DNA of 64,000 nt from Nocardia spumae. GTDB lineage: Bacteria; Actinomycetota; Actinomycetes; Mycobacteriales; Mycobacteriaceae. The stretch covers positions 3,410,001-3,474,000 of the forward strand of contig NZ_JAJFZL010000001.1 in assembly GCF_020733635.1 (NCBI RefSeq). The letters run 5' to 3'. A model generated the notes under the pieces. The model was not told where the DNA came from and ran no database searches. It saw only the letters and a program-made list of their open reading frames with translations. The translations under genes were made by a program, and so were the position numbers. This document shows positions 1 through 8,841 of the stretch, piece after piece; position 1 is the first letter of the stretch; each line of letters begins with the position of its first letter.

Positions 1-1737
1 GAAAATAGTCGTGGTGGGGAGTTTTTCGGCGAGTTGCCGGTCGTCGAGCCGATCCAGGTCGGCTCCGGTCAGGGGCAGGCCCGCCTCGAGCCCGAGTTCG
101 GTGCAGATGTGGGCGGCGACCGCGGGGTTGTCGCCGGTGATGACCTTGACGGAGATACCGAGGGTGGCCAGGCGCTGCAAGGCTTGGCGCGCCGAGGTTT
201 TGGGCGGGTCCAGGAAGACGAGGAATCCGCTCAGTGTCAGGCCGGTCTCGACGTCGGCGGTCAGGTGGTCGTGGTGGGGTGCGGGACGGGTGGCGACCGC
301 GACGATCCGGTGTCCGGCCGCGAATTCGTCATCGAGTGTGGCGCGGGCGGTGTCGGGAATCCTCGTGCAGCGTGCCAGCACCGCTTCCGGTGCACCTTTG
401 GTGATGACCGTCGCGGTGCCGTCGGGCTGGTCGACGAGAACCGACACCAGCCGGCGCACGTGATCGAAAGGCAGAGTCGCTCGTCTGGAAAAGCGTTGCG
501 CGCCAGGATGTGTGGCGCCACATGCCGTCCACAGGGCGGTGTCGAGCGAGTCCGCGCCGACTGGCCGGCCGTTCGTCATGGTGGCGTCGGTACAGGCCAG
601 CCCCAGCGCCACCGGGTCAGCGCCCGGGGTGCCGTCCAACGCGAGCGACCGCAAGAATTCGATGCGCCCTTCGGTGAGGGTTCCGGTCTTATCGGTGAAC
701 AGCACTTCCACATCACCGAGGTCTTCGATGCACACCATGCGTTTGACCAGGACCTTGCACCGGGCCAGTTGCCGTGACCCAGCGGCGAGACCGGTGGACA
801 CGACAGCGGGCAACAGTTGCGGTGAGATGCCGACCGCGATCGCCAGCGAGAACAGCAACGCGTCGAGCACCGGCCGATGCAACGCGAGATTGACCGCGAA
901 GATGCCGGTGGTGAGCGCCGCGGCCACCCAGACCAGCAGCATGGAGAACTTGCGCAGTCCGATCTGAAATTCGGTGTCGGGCTGTCGTTTTCCCAGTCCG
1001 AGGGCGATGCGCCCGAACGCGGTCGCGCCCGCCGTGGCCACCACGACCCCGCGCGCGTGACCAGCGCTGACGACGGTGCCCATCAGCGCGCAGCTGGACA
1101 GGTCCGCGACCGGGGTATCCGGTGGCACCGGTTCGACGGATTTCGTGACGCCGGCCGACTCGCCGGTCAGCACCGACTCGTCGCACTGCAGGCCGTTCGC
1201 CGACAGCAGCCGGACGTCCGCGGGTATCAGCTGCCCGGCCCGCAGTTCGACGATGTCGCCGGGGACGAGGTCGATCACATCGACCGAGACCGGTCGGCCG
1301 TCGCGGATCACGTCGGCGCCGTGTCGTATTCGCTCGTGCAGGGCCTCGGCCGCGCGTTCGGCGCGGAACTCGTTCACTGCCCCCAACCCCACCGATACGG
1401 CAAGAATGACACCGATGACCACCGCGTCGGAATGCTCACCGAGCAGGGACGACACCGCGGCGGTGACCGCGAGCAGCAACAGCAACGGTGAACGGAGCTG
1501 ACGCACCACCACGGTGACCAGCCGTACGCGATGAGTACGCACCGCGTTGGGCCCGATCCGTCGCCGTCGGCGCGCGGCCTCCGCCGCGGTGAGGCCCGTA
1601 TCCGTCGCGGACAGCCGCGTTGTGACCTGTACGGGAGTCAGGGCGGCCGCGGTGGTCGCGGGCAGGGATTCGGGCAGTGTGGTGGCGGCGGCGGTCGTGA
1701 CAGCTGCTGAGGGCGATCGCACCGCGGCACCGTTCAT
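1..1737 (-). CDS. mgtA: Mg2+-type P-type ATPase (MgtA/MgtB-like), 3' end cut by window
   Basis: Reading the minus strand from an ATG at 1737 gives 579 open codons running off the window edge. Visible elements are the actuator motif DESVLTGES, the M4 stretch AIAVGISPQLLPAVVSTGLA, the phosphorylation motif DKTGTLTEG with the acceptor Asp near residue 349, KGAPE of the nucleotide-binding domain and TGDNP. GISPQLLPAVVS followed by a conserved CIEDLGD is typical of magnesium-translocating P3B ATPases, so import of Mg2+ or a similar cation across the plasma membrane is expected. The C-terminal hinge motif and last membrane segments lie outside the window. The start faces the divergent trehalose gene, with a DosR-like box about 37 bp upstream, suggesting hypoxia control. 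Substrate is inferred from family only. Confidence 0.88.
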   Translation of the reverse strand, partial: MNGAAVRSPSAAVTTAAATTLPESLPATTAAALTPVQVTTRLSATDTGLTAAEAARRRRRIGPNAVRTHRVRLVTVVVRQLRSPLLLLLAVTAAVSSLLGEHSDAVVIGVILAVSVGLGAVNEFRAERAAEALHERIRHGADVIRDGRPVSVDVIDLVPGDIVELRAGQLIPADVRLLSANGLQCDESVLTGESAGVTKSVEPVPPDTPVADLSSCALMGTVVSAGHARGVVVATAGATAFGRIALGLGKRQPDTEFQIGLRKFSMLLVWVAAALTTGIFAVNLALHRPVLDALLFSLAIAVGISPQLLPAVVSTGLAAGSRQLARCKVLVKRMVCIEDLGDVEVLFTDKTGTLTEGRIEFLRSLALDGTPGADPVALGLACTDATMTNGRPVGADSLDTALWTACGATHPGAQRFSRRATLPFDHVRRLVSVLVDQPDGTATVITKGAPEAVLARCTRIPDTARATLDDEFAAGHRIVAVATRPAPHHDHLTADVETGLTLSGFLVFLDPPKTSARQALQRLATLGISVKVITGDNPAVAAHICTELGLEAGLPLTGADLDRLDDRQLAEKLPTTTIF

Positions 1738-1773
1738 ACTGTCGATGGTTCCGGCGAGCGGCCGGTCCCACCA

Positions 1774-1787
1774 GGGACCAAAGCCCC
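1774..1787. promoter_or_regulatory. DosR-like box 1 (mgtA / otsB1 divergent promoter)
   Basis: The sequence gggaccaaagcccc lies between the divergent ATPase and trehalose genes. It resembles the mycobacterial DosR half-site pair (GGGAC, 4 nt, GTCCC) but with a GCCCC right arm. The same pattern recurs at most other promoters up to 29 kb, which is the main support. Confidence 0.6.
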
Positions 1788-1870
1788 TGCCGGAGTAGCA
1801 CCCCGTCACCGGCGCGGATGAGGACTTGTGGACCTTGCCGTGGCGGTGCGCAGCGGAGCAGGGTGGGGGG

Positions 1871-4800
1871 GTGGAGGCTGCGGAACCGGCGGGCCCGGTG
1901 ATCGATACCCGTCTTTTCGATGCCGTGGTGTTCGACATGGATGGTGTCGTCACCGATACGGCCTCGATTCACGCCGCCGCATGGACGCAGGTGTTCGATC
2001 GGTTCCTCGCCGCGCGACGGCCGGGTCCGGGCGAGAACTGCGCACCGTTCGACGCCGCCGATTACCGAGACTTCGTCGACGGTAAGCCGCGCTACGACGG
2101 AGTCACGGATTTCCTTGCCTCCCGGTGTATTTCGATTCCCCGCGGATCTCCCTCCGACACCGGCGACATGGCGACGATATGCGGACTGGGGAACGGCAAG
2201 GACGAGGAATTCCTCGCGCGGATCGCCGAGTCGGGTGTTCCGGTATTCGACACCACGGTCGCGCTGGTGCACCGTCTGCGTGCCGCCGGCGTGCGGACCG
2301 CGGTGTTCTCGGCCAGCCGTAACGCCGCTCGGATCCTCGAGGCCGCGGGGATCGGTGATCTGTTCGCGGTGCGGGTCGACGGTGTCGTCGCCGAGGAGCT
2401 CGGATTGGCCGGAAAACCCGATCCGGCGACGTTGGTGCTGGCCGCGGCCCGGCTGGAAGCCGAGCCCGAACGGACCGTCGTGGTCGAGGACGCCGAAGCA
2501 GGCGTGGCCGCCGGGCGCAGGGGTGGATTCGGGCTGGTCGTCGGGATCGATCGAACCGGAGATACGGACCGGTTGGCGGACTACGGCGCCGATGTCGTCG
2601 TCGACGATGCCGCCCGGGTGGACGTGCGCAGCGGTTTCCAGCGCCTCTCGGAGGTTCCGGATGCGTTGGAGTGCTGGCCGTCGATCGTCGACGTGGTGGA
2701 AGGCGAACGGGTGGCGGTGCTGCTGGACTTCGACGGCACCGTGTCCGATATCGTCGCCGATCCGAATGCCGCTGTCCCGGTCGTCGGCGTTCGCGACGCG
2801 TTGGCCGGACTCGCCAAATGTTGCCCGGTCGCCATCGTCTCCGGTCGCGACCTCGACGATCTGCGCGAGCGGGTCGGCGTCCAGGGGATCTGGTACGCGG
2901 GCAGCCACGGTTTCGAATTGACCGATCCCGACGGCGCCGTGCACGTCCACGATGCCGGGCCGCAGGCCGAACAGGCACTCACCGGTGCGGCGACGGACCT
3001 GACCGGCCGGTTGCGCGAGATCGCGGGAGTAGTGGTCGAGCACAAGCGTTTCGCGGTCGCCGTCCATCATCGCCGGGTCGCGCCCGAGGCAGTGGCGGAG
3101 GTGGTCGGCACCGTCCACGATGTCGCTCGCCGATACCGGCTGCGGGTCACCACCGGCCGCAAGGTCACCGAGTTGCGCCCGGACGTCGACTGGGACAAGG
3201 GCCGAGCGCTGGGCTGGATCCTGGATCATCTGACTCTGCCCGTGACCGCGGTGTATCTGGGTGACGATCTGACCGATGAGGACGCTTTCGACGCGATCGA
3301 CGTCACCGGAATCCCGATCGTGGTACGGCACGACGACATCGGCGACCGGCGCACCGCTGCCCGTTTCGCACTGGACAATCCCGAACGCGCCGCGGAGCTG
3401 CTGGACCGGCTGGCCGGCCTGCTCGCCGGTGAAAGCGGCTGGGCGGCAGCGGATTCCTGGAGTCTCACCTATTCCGGATACGATCCGGCGTCGGAGCGGT
3501 TGCGTGAGGCGCTGTGCGCGGTCGGCAACGGCTACCTCGTCACTCGCGGCGCCGCACCGGAATCGGTGGCAACCGGACATCATTACCCGGGCACCTATAT
3601 CGCCGGTGTCTACAACCGGCTCAGCGACGAGATCGCCGGGCGCACAGTCGAGAACGAGAGCCTGGTGAACCTGCCGAACTGGCTGGCACTGAGTTGGCGG
3701 GTCGGCGACGGCGCCTGGTTCGATCCCGACTCCGCCGAATTACTGGACTACACACAAGAATTCGATCTTCGACGGGCGGTTCTCACCCGGCGGATGCGCT
3801 ACCGCGACCCGGCCGGGCGCATCACCGCCGTGACCCAGCGCCGGTTCGCCGCGATGCACTCGTCACATGTGTGCGCGCTGCGGACCACGCTGGTCGCCGA
3901 GAACTGGGCGGGGCCGATCACGATCCGCTCGGGAATCGACACCGCGGTGCGCAACGCGGGAGTGAACCGTTACCGCGATCTGTCCGGAACACATCTGAGC
4001 GAGCTCCGGTCGTGCGCGCCCGCCCCGGACACCACGCTGGCGGTGATGCGGACCAGCCGATCGCTGCTGACCGTCGCAGTCGCAGTGCATACGTCGATCG
4101 CGGCCGATACGGTGACGAGTGCGGAGTTCGCCGCGGACGGGCTGATCGGACACCGGTTCGAGCTATCCGCCGCCAGCGGAAGAACCCTCGTCATCGACAA
4201 GACGGCGGTGCTGTTCACCGGACGTGATCCGGCCATCTCCGCGCCCGATGACGCCGCGCTTCGACTGCTGGCCGATCTCCCCGCATTCGATGACCTGCTC
4301 GCCGACCACGTCGAGGCGTGGGAGCATGTGTGGCGGCGGCTGCGCATCGATCTCGACGGCAGCGTCGAGGCGGTTCGCGCCCTGCGCCTGCATATGTTGC
4401 ACCTGGTGCAGACCTTGTCGCCGCACACGGCGGACCTGGACGTCGGTGTGCCGGCCCGCGGGCTGCACGGTGAGGCCTACCGCGGTCATGTGTTCTGGGA
4501 CGAGTTGTTCGTCCTGCCGGTGGTGACGCTGCGGGCGCCCGGGCTGACCCGGGCACTGCTGCACTACCGCTACCGGCGGCTGCCCGAGGCCCGCCGGGCG
4601 GCCCGCGCCCTGGGGCGCCGAGGCGCGTTGTATCCGTGGCAGTCGGGCAGCGACGGCCGGGAGGAGAGCCAGCGCCTGCACCTGAACCCGCGATCGGGAC
4701 ACTGGAATCCCGATCCGAGCGCGCGGGCTCGGCACGCCGGGCTGGCGGTGGCCTACAACGTATGGCACTTCTACCAGGCCACCGGCGATCGTTCGTTCCT

Positions 4801-5830
4801 CATCGAATTCGGTGCCGAGATGCTGGTCGAAATCGCGCGATTCTGGGCGGAGCTGGCGGACTACGACCCGGCCGGCAACCGCTACCACATTCGCGGTGTC
4901 ATCGGCCCCGACGAGTTCCATTCCGGGTATCCGGACGCGCCCTACGACGGCATCGATGACAACGCCTACACCAACATCATGGCGGTCTGGGTGATCCGGC
5001 GTGCGATGGATGCGCTGGAACTGCTGGCGCCCCGAGTCCGGTCCGAACTGCTGGACCGGCTCGATGTGGCCGCCTACGAGCCGACGCGGTGGGGCGAGGT
5101 CGCCGATCGCATGTTCGTCCCCTTTCACGACGGCATGATCAGCCAGTTCACCGGCTATGACGAACTGGCGGAACTGGATTGGGACTCCTACCGGCAGCAT
5201 GGTGACATCCGCCGCCTGGATCGCATCCTCGAAGCCGCGGATGACGATGTGAACCGGTACAAGGTCACCAAACAGGCCGATGTGCTCATGCTGTTCTATC
5301 TGCTCTCGTCCGACGAGTTACGAGAACTGCTCGAACGCTTGGGCTACGACCTGGCGGGTGAGGCGATTCCCCGCACGGTCGACTACTACCTGGCCCGCAC
5401 GTCCCACGGATCCACACTCAGCGCGGTCGTCTGTGCGTGGGTGCTGGCCCGCGCGAACCGGGACCGGGCCATGGATTTCTTCGACAGCGTGCTCGAGTCC
5501 GATATCGCCGACATCCAGGGCGGGACGACGGCCGAGGGCGTCCATCTCGGAGCGATGGCGGGCAGCATCGATCTGGTCCAGCGCTGCTTCACCGGGCTCG
5601 AAATCCGTGCCGATCGCCTCATATTCGCGCCGCGGTGGCCGTCGCAGCTGGGACCGCTGGTGTTCGCCATCGGGTATCGAGGCCACCGGCTCACCGTCCG
5701 GATCGACGCCGCCGCCGTGGAGATCACCTCCGACGCGGACGGGGTAGCGCCGATCACGATCGAATGCCGGGGCCGCACAGCGATTCTGGCGACCGGAAGC
5801 ACCGTGGTCCTGCCGGCCGACGGGCAGTGA
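1871..5830 (+). CDS. otsB1: OtsB1-like fusion: HAD phosphatase - trehalose-6-P phosphatase - GH65
   Basis: This protein of about 1319 residues matches the layout of M. tuberculosis Rv2006 (OtsB1). The first HAD domain (residues about 17-240) has an intact FDMDGVVTDT motif and resembles beta-phosphoglucomutase. The second (about 280-530) starts with DFDGTVSD near residue 286 and contains GDDLTDEDAFDA, the trehalose-6-phosphate phosphatase signature. The last about 780 residues are a GH65 trehalose/maltose hydrolase or phosphorylase module with the acid motif GPDEFH (Glu near 1015). It could dephosphorylate trehalose-6-phosphate and process trehalose or maltose. The frame is open from a TTG at 1826; I prefer the GTG at 1871 because it leaves a normal short N-terminus. 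The first HAD motif, from memory, is degenerate in Rv2006 but intact here. Confidence 0.93.
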   Translation: MEAAEPAGPVIDTRLFDAVVFDMDGVVTDTASIHAAAWTQVFDRFLAARRPGPGENCAPFDAADYRDFVDGKPRYDGVTDFLASRCISIPRGSPSDTGDMATICGLGNGKDEEFLARIAESGVPVFDTTVALVHRLRAAGVRTAVFSASRNAARILEAAGIGDLFAVRVDGVVAEELGLAGKPDPATLVLAAARLEAEPERTVVVEDAEAGVAAGRRGGFGLVVGIDRTGDTDRLADYGADVVVDDAARVDVRSGFQRLSEVPDALECWPSIVDVVEGERVAVLLDFDGTVSDIVADPNAAVPVVGVRDALAGLAKCCPVAIVSGRDLDDLRERVGVQGIWYAGSHGFELTDPDGAVHVHDAGPQAEQALTGAATDLTGRLREIAGVVVEHKRFAVAVHHRRVAPEAVAEVVGTVHDVARRYRLRVTTGRKVTELRPDVDWDKGRALGWILDHLTLPVTAVYLGDDLTDEDAFDAIDVTGIPIVVRHDDIGDRRTAARFALDNPERAAELLDRLAGLLAGESGWAAADSWSLTYSGYDPASERLREALCAVGNGYLVTRGAAPESVATGHHYPGTYIAGVYNRLSDEIAGRTVENESLVNLPNWLALSWRVGDGAWFDPDSAELLDYTQEFDLRRAVLTRRMRYRDPAGRITAVTQRRFAAMHSSHVCALRTTLVAENWAGPITIRSGIDTAVRNAGVNRYRDLSGTHLSELRSCAPAPDTTLAVMRTSRSLLTVAVAVHTSIAADTVTSAEFAADGLIGHRFELSAASGRTLVIDKTAVLFTGRDPAISAPDDAALRLLADLPAFDDLLADHVEAWEHVWRRLRIDLDGSVEAVRALRLHMLHLVQTLSPHTADLDVGVPARGLHGEAYRGHVFWDELFVLPVVTLRAPGLTRALLHYRYRRLPEARRAARALGRRGALYPWQSGSDGREESQRLHLNPRSGHWNPDPSARARHAGLAVAYNVWHFYQATGDRSFLIEFGAEMLVEIARFWAELADYDPAGNRYHIRGVIGPDEFHSGYPDAPYDGIDDNAYTNIMAVWVIRRAMDALELLAPRVRSELLDRLDVAAYEPTRWGEVADRMFVPFHDGMISQFTGYDELAELDWDSYRQHGDIRRLDRILEAADDDVNRYKVTKQADVLMLFYLLSSDELRELLERLGYDLAGEAIPRTVDYYLARTSHGSTLSAVVCAWVLARANRDRAMDFFDSVLESDIADIQGGTTAEGVHLGAMAGSIDLVQRCFTGLEIRADRLIFAPRWPSQLGPLVFAIGYRGHRLTVRIDAAAVEITSDADGVAPITIECRGRTAILATGSTVVLPADGQ

Positions 5831-5872
5831 GCGGTTCGGCCACGGCGAAACTCGGCGTGCGGACGCTGCCGG

Positions 5873-7681
5873 CTATCGCGTGTAAATGGCTTCGACGTCG
5901 GGTGCGAAGTCGCGGAGCACGATATTGCGCTTGAGCTTCAGCGATGGCGTGATGTAGCCGTTGGCCTCGGTGAACTCGGTCTGCAGCAACCGGAACTTCT
6001 TCACCGCCTCCGCGTGCGACACCGCCCGGTTCCCGTCGTCGATGGCGGCCTGGATCGCGGCGAGCAGATCCGGGTCACCGTCGAGATCGGCGATCGTGGC
6101 GTCGGCCGGCTTGCCGTTGAGTTGCTTCCAGGTCGGGAAGTGATCGGTATCGACGGTCACCAGACAACTGACGAACGGCTTACCGTCGCCGATGACGATC
6201 ACCTCACCGATGATCGGGTGTGCCCTGATGCGGTCCTCGATCACCGCGGGGGCGACGTTCTTCCCTCCGGCGGTCACGATCAGTTCCTTCTTGCGTCCGA
6301 TGACGGTCAGATATCCGTCCTCGTCCAGGGTGCCGAGGTCGCCGGTCGCGAACCAGCCGTCTCGGAAGGTCTCGGCGGTGGCGGCGGGATTGTTCCAGTA
6401 GCCGGTGAACACGTTGGGGCCGCGCAGCAGGATCTCGCCATCCTCGGCGATCCGCACCACCGAGCCCGGCAGTGGCTGTCCCACGGTGCCGATCTTCGGT
6501 TTGTCGTCCGGGTTGAAGGTGGCGGCCGCGCAGGTCTCGGTCAGGCCGTACCCCTCCAGGACGGTGAAACCGATGCCGCGGTAGAAGTGCCCGAGGTGTG
6601 CGCCGAGCGCGGCGCCGCCGGAGATCGCGTGCGTGGCCCGGCCGCCCAGGGCGGCCCGCAGCTTGCGGTAGACCAGCCGGTCGAAAACCGCGTGCCGCAG
6701 CCGCAAGATCATCGGAATGTGCCCCTGGTCCAGGGCATGGCTGTAGGCGACGGCCGTGTCGGCGGCGATCGCGAAGATCGTGCCGCGACCGCTGAGCTGG
6801 GCCCGCGACGCGGCCGCGTTGTAGACCTTCTCGAACACGCGCGGCACGCCGAGCATCAACGTCGGCCGGAACGCCGCGAGTTCCGCGGTGACATCGGTGA
6901 CGTCGGTGACATGACCGATCTCGATGGGCGCCATCGCGGCCGCGACCTCCGCGATCCGGCCGATCACGTGGGCCAGCGGCAGGAACAGCAGCACCGACGA
7001 TTCGCCGGTGTGGAACAGCGACGGCACCCGGGCGATGATATTGCCCAGTTCGGCGAGGAAATTGCCGTGCGTCAACTGGCAGCCCTTCGGCCGCCCGGTG
7101 GTGCCGGAGGTGTAGACGATCGTCGCGAGAGTGTCTGCCGTCGTCCGGGACCGGCGCTCGTCCAGGGTGGCATCGCTGATTCGACCACCCGCTCGGCCGA
7201 GGACGGTCGTCACATCCGTATCGGTCCGAGAGGTGTCGATCTGCCAGAGATGGGTCAAATCCGGTAGCCGGTCGCGCACATCGGTGACCACGGCGGTGTG
7301 GTGGTCGCTCTCGGTGACCACGGCGAGGGCACCGGAGTCGGCGAGGATCCACTCGACCTGCTCGGCCGAGGAGGTTTCGTACACCGGCACGGTGACCGCG
7401 CCCGCACACCAGATCGCGAAGTCCAGCAGCGTCCACTCGTAGCGAGTGCGCGACATGATCGCCACCCGGTCGCCCGGCCGGATACCCTCGGCGATAAGCC
7501 CTTTCGCCATCGCTCGTACGTCGGCGCGGAAGTCGGTGGCCGTCAGCCCCCGCCATCGGCCATTCGTCTTACGGGCGATTACCGCAACGTCCGGGTACTG
7601 CTCGGCGTTGCGGTGGATCAGATCACCGAGGTTGCTACCGGGAGCGACTTCGTACTCGGCCGGTATGCCGAACTCACGCAT
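5873..7681 (-). CDS. Long-chain fatty acyl-CoA synthetase (FadD15-like, AMP-forming)
   Basis: This 602-residue protein belongs to the ANL adenylate-forming superfamily. The P-loop-like motif YTSGTTGRPKG lies near residue 190, followed by the A5-type motif EGYGLTETCAAATFN, then GWFATGDLG and the hinge RKKELIVTAGGKNVAP. Such enzymes activate fatty acids to acyl-CoA through an acyl-AMP, feeding beta-oxidation or lipid storage. Length and motifs fit the FadD15 group of mycobacteria. The frame stays open upstream, but the ATG at 7681 starts the conserved N-terminus (EFGIPAEYEV). It is divergent from the adenosine-specific kinase with a DosR-like box between them. The WS/DGAT at 22 kb would use acyl-CoA of this kind for triacylglycerol synthesis. 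Confidence 0.93.
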   Translation of the reverse strand: MREFGIPAEYEVAPGSNLGDLIHRNAEQYPDVAVIARKTNGRWRGLTATDFRADVRAMAKGLIAEGIRPGDRVAIMSRTRYEWTLLDFAIWCAGAVTVPVYETSSAEQVEWILADSGALAVVTESDHHTAVVTDVRDRLPDLTHLWQIDTSRTDTDVTTVLGRAGGRISDATLDERRSRTTADTLATIVYTSGTTGRPKGCQLTHGNFLAELGNIIARVPSLFHTGESSVLLFLPLAHVIGRIAEVAAAMAPIEIGHVTDVTDVTAELAAFRPTLMLGVPRVFEKVYNAAASRAQLSGRGTIFAIAADTAVAYSHALDQGHIPMILRLRHAVFDRLVYRKLRAALGGRATHAISGGAALGAHLGHFYRGIGFTVLEGYGLTETCAAATFNPDDKPKIGTVGQPLPGSVVRIAEDGEILLRGPNVFTGYWNNPAATAETFRDGWFATGDLGTLDEDGYLTVIGRKKELIVTAGGKNVAPAVIEDRIRAHPIIGEVIVIGDGKPFVSCLVTVDTDHFPTWKQLNGKPADATIADLDGDPDLLAAIQAAIDDGNRAVSHAEAVKKFRLLQTEFTEANGYITPSLKLKRNIVLRDFAPDVEAIYTR

Positions 7682-7739
7682 GAACCCATTGTGACCTGGG
7701 TAACACCGTGCGGGCGACGGGCTGTTGGCAATCGACACA

Positions 7740-7753
7740 GGGACCAAAGGCCC
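7740..7753. promoter_or_regulatory. DosR-like box 2
   Basis: gggaccaaaggccc lies 36 bp before the kinase ATG (7790) and 58 bp before the acyl-CoA synthetase ATG (7681), so it could serve both divergent genes. It is one of the best copies: both arms are present around the AT-rich centre. Confidence 0.65.
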
Positions 7754-7789
7754 TGCCCGGTCTGTACGGCGCGGGCGGACCATAGGGCG

Positions 7790-8272
7790 ATGGAAGTGAC
7801 CGCGGTGCGCGTCGACAAGCCCGATGAGCTCAACGTCGTCATCGGCCAGTCTCATTTCATCAAGACGGTCGAGGATCTCCACGAAGCGCTGATCGGTGTC
7901 AGCCCGCATCTGAAGTTCGGCTTGGCCTTCTGTGAAGCCTCCGGCCCCCGGCTGGTGAGGCACTCGGGCAACGACGACGGACTTGTCGAGCTGGCCACGA
8001 AGAACGCACAGGTGATCGGTGCGGGGCACTCGTTCATCGTGTTCCTGCGCGAGGGGTATCCGGTCAACGTCCTCAACGCCATCGGCCAGGTTCCGGAGGT
8101 CTGTGGCATCTTCTGCGCCACCGCCAATCCGGTGGAGGTGCTCGTCGCCGAGACCGGGCTCGGGCGGGGAATCGTCGGCGTCGTGGACGGACCACCGCCG
8201 CTGGGGGTGGAAAGCGCCGAAGATCAACTCGACCGCAAACGCCTGTTGCGCAGCATCGGCTACAAGCTGTGA
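7790..8272 (+). CDS. Adenosine-specific kinase (DUF355 family)
   Basis: A 160-residue protein that I recognise as the adenosine-specific kinase/DUF355 family, known mainly from archaea and some bacteria. Conserved stretches are NVVIGQSHFIKTVEDLHEAL near the N-terminus, KFGLAFCEASGPRLVR, and FCATANPVEVLVAETGLGRG with GVVDGPPPLGVE towards the end. Length is normal for the family. The upstream frame is open for another 164 codons, but conservation begins at the ATG at 7790, which sits 36 bp downstream of a DosR-like box. The family is structurally characterised, but its physiological role in actinobacteria is unclear; adenosine binding or salvage is the usual inference. Confidence 0.87.
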   Translation: MEVTAVRVDKPDELNVVIGQSHFIKTVEDLHEALIGVSPHLKFGLAFCEASGPRLVRHSGNDDGLVELATKNAQVIGAGHSFIVFLREGYPVNVLNAIGQVPEVCGIFCATANPVEVLVAETGLGRGIVGVVDGPPPLGVESAEDQLDRKRLLRSIGYKL

Positions 8273-8497
8273 TCCACCGGTCGGCCTCCAATTCTCTTGT
8301 GCAACATGCTGATTGCCCGGTCATGGCCGTCCGTCCCGACGATTGGCGTGGATGTCGGTCCGGTCCGCTCATCTGGCTCGGCGCCTGCATCGCCGCCCCG
8401 TGATCGGCCGTGGACCAACGACTCTTCCCGACCCGTGTCCGAAGTGGGGACGATGTGTCCACCGCCGGATCCTTTCCGATTCGAGGAGGCACCCGCG

Positions 8498-8725
8498 ATG
8501 CACGCGAAACCCGGAGACTGGCTGGTCGTCGAAGGACGTCGGCTCGGAGGCCCGGTTCGCCACGGTCGGATCGAGGAAGTGCACGGCGCCGGGGGAGGTC
8601 CGCCCTATCTCGTGCACTGGTCCGACACCGGCCATCGAGCCCTGACCTTCCCTGGCCCCGACGCGCATGTCCTCACCGCCGCGCAGATGGGTATTCGGCA
8701 CCAGCGCTCCGACAGGGGCCGGTAG
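8498..8725 (+). CDS. DUF1918 domain protein
   Basis: A 75-residue soluble protein beginning MHAKPGDWLVVEGRRLG, with GRIEEVHGAGGGPPYLVHW and a conserved central W and D typical of DUF1918, a small beta-rich family common in actinobacteria. A strong ribosome binding site (gaggagg, ending about 10 nt before the ATG) fixes the start, although the frame is open further upstream. No function is established. The 225 bp before it contain only a weak DosR-like pattern around 8408-8424, so co-regulation with the surrounding island is uncertain. Confidence 0.85.
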   Translation: MHAKPGDWLVVEGRRLGGPVRHGRIEEVHGAGGGPPYLVHWSDTGHRALTFPGPDAHVLTAAQMGIRHQRSDRGR

Positions 8726-8841
8726 ACGATCCCCGAGCCCCGGGTACGGCGAGTCCCGCGCGGAGAACGCTGGCCCGGCGGGCCCCGATCGTCGAGACGC
8801 CGCGACGCCGCGACGATCACCGCCCGATATGGCCCGTGGCC

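Noticed and set aside
1436..3583. 715-codon minus-strand ORF
   Set aside because: Antisense to the OtsB1-like gene and mgtA start; low-complexity Arg/Gly/Asp-rich translation with no family resemblance. A typical GC-rich shadow.
8408..8424. Possible further DosR-like box before the DUF1918 gene
   Set aside because: Only a loose match (ggaccaacgact) without a proper right arm; not counted.
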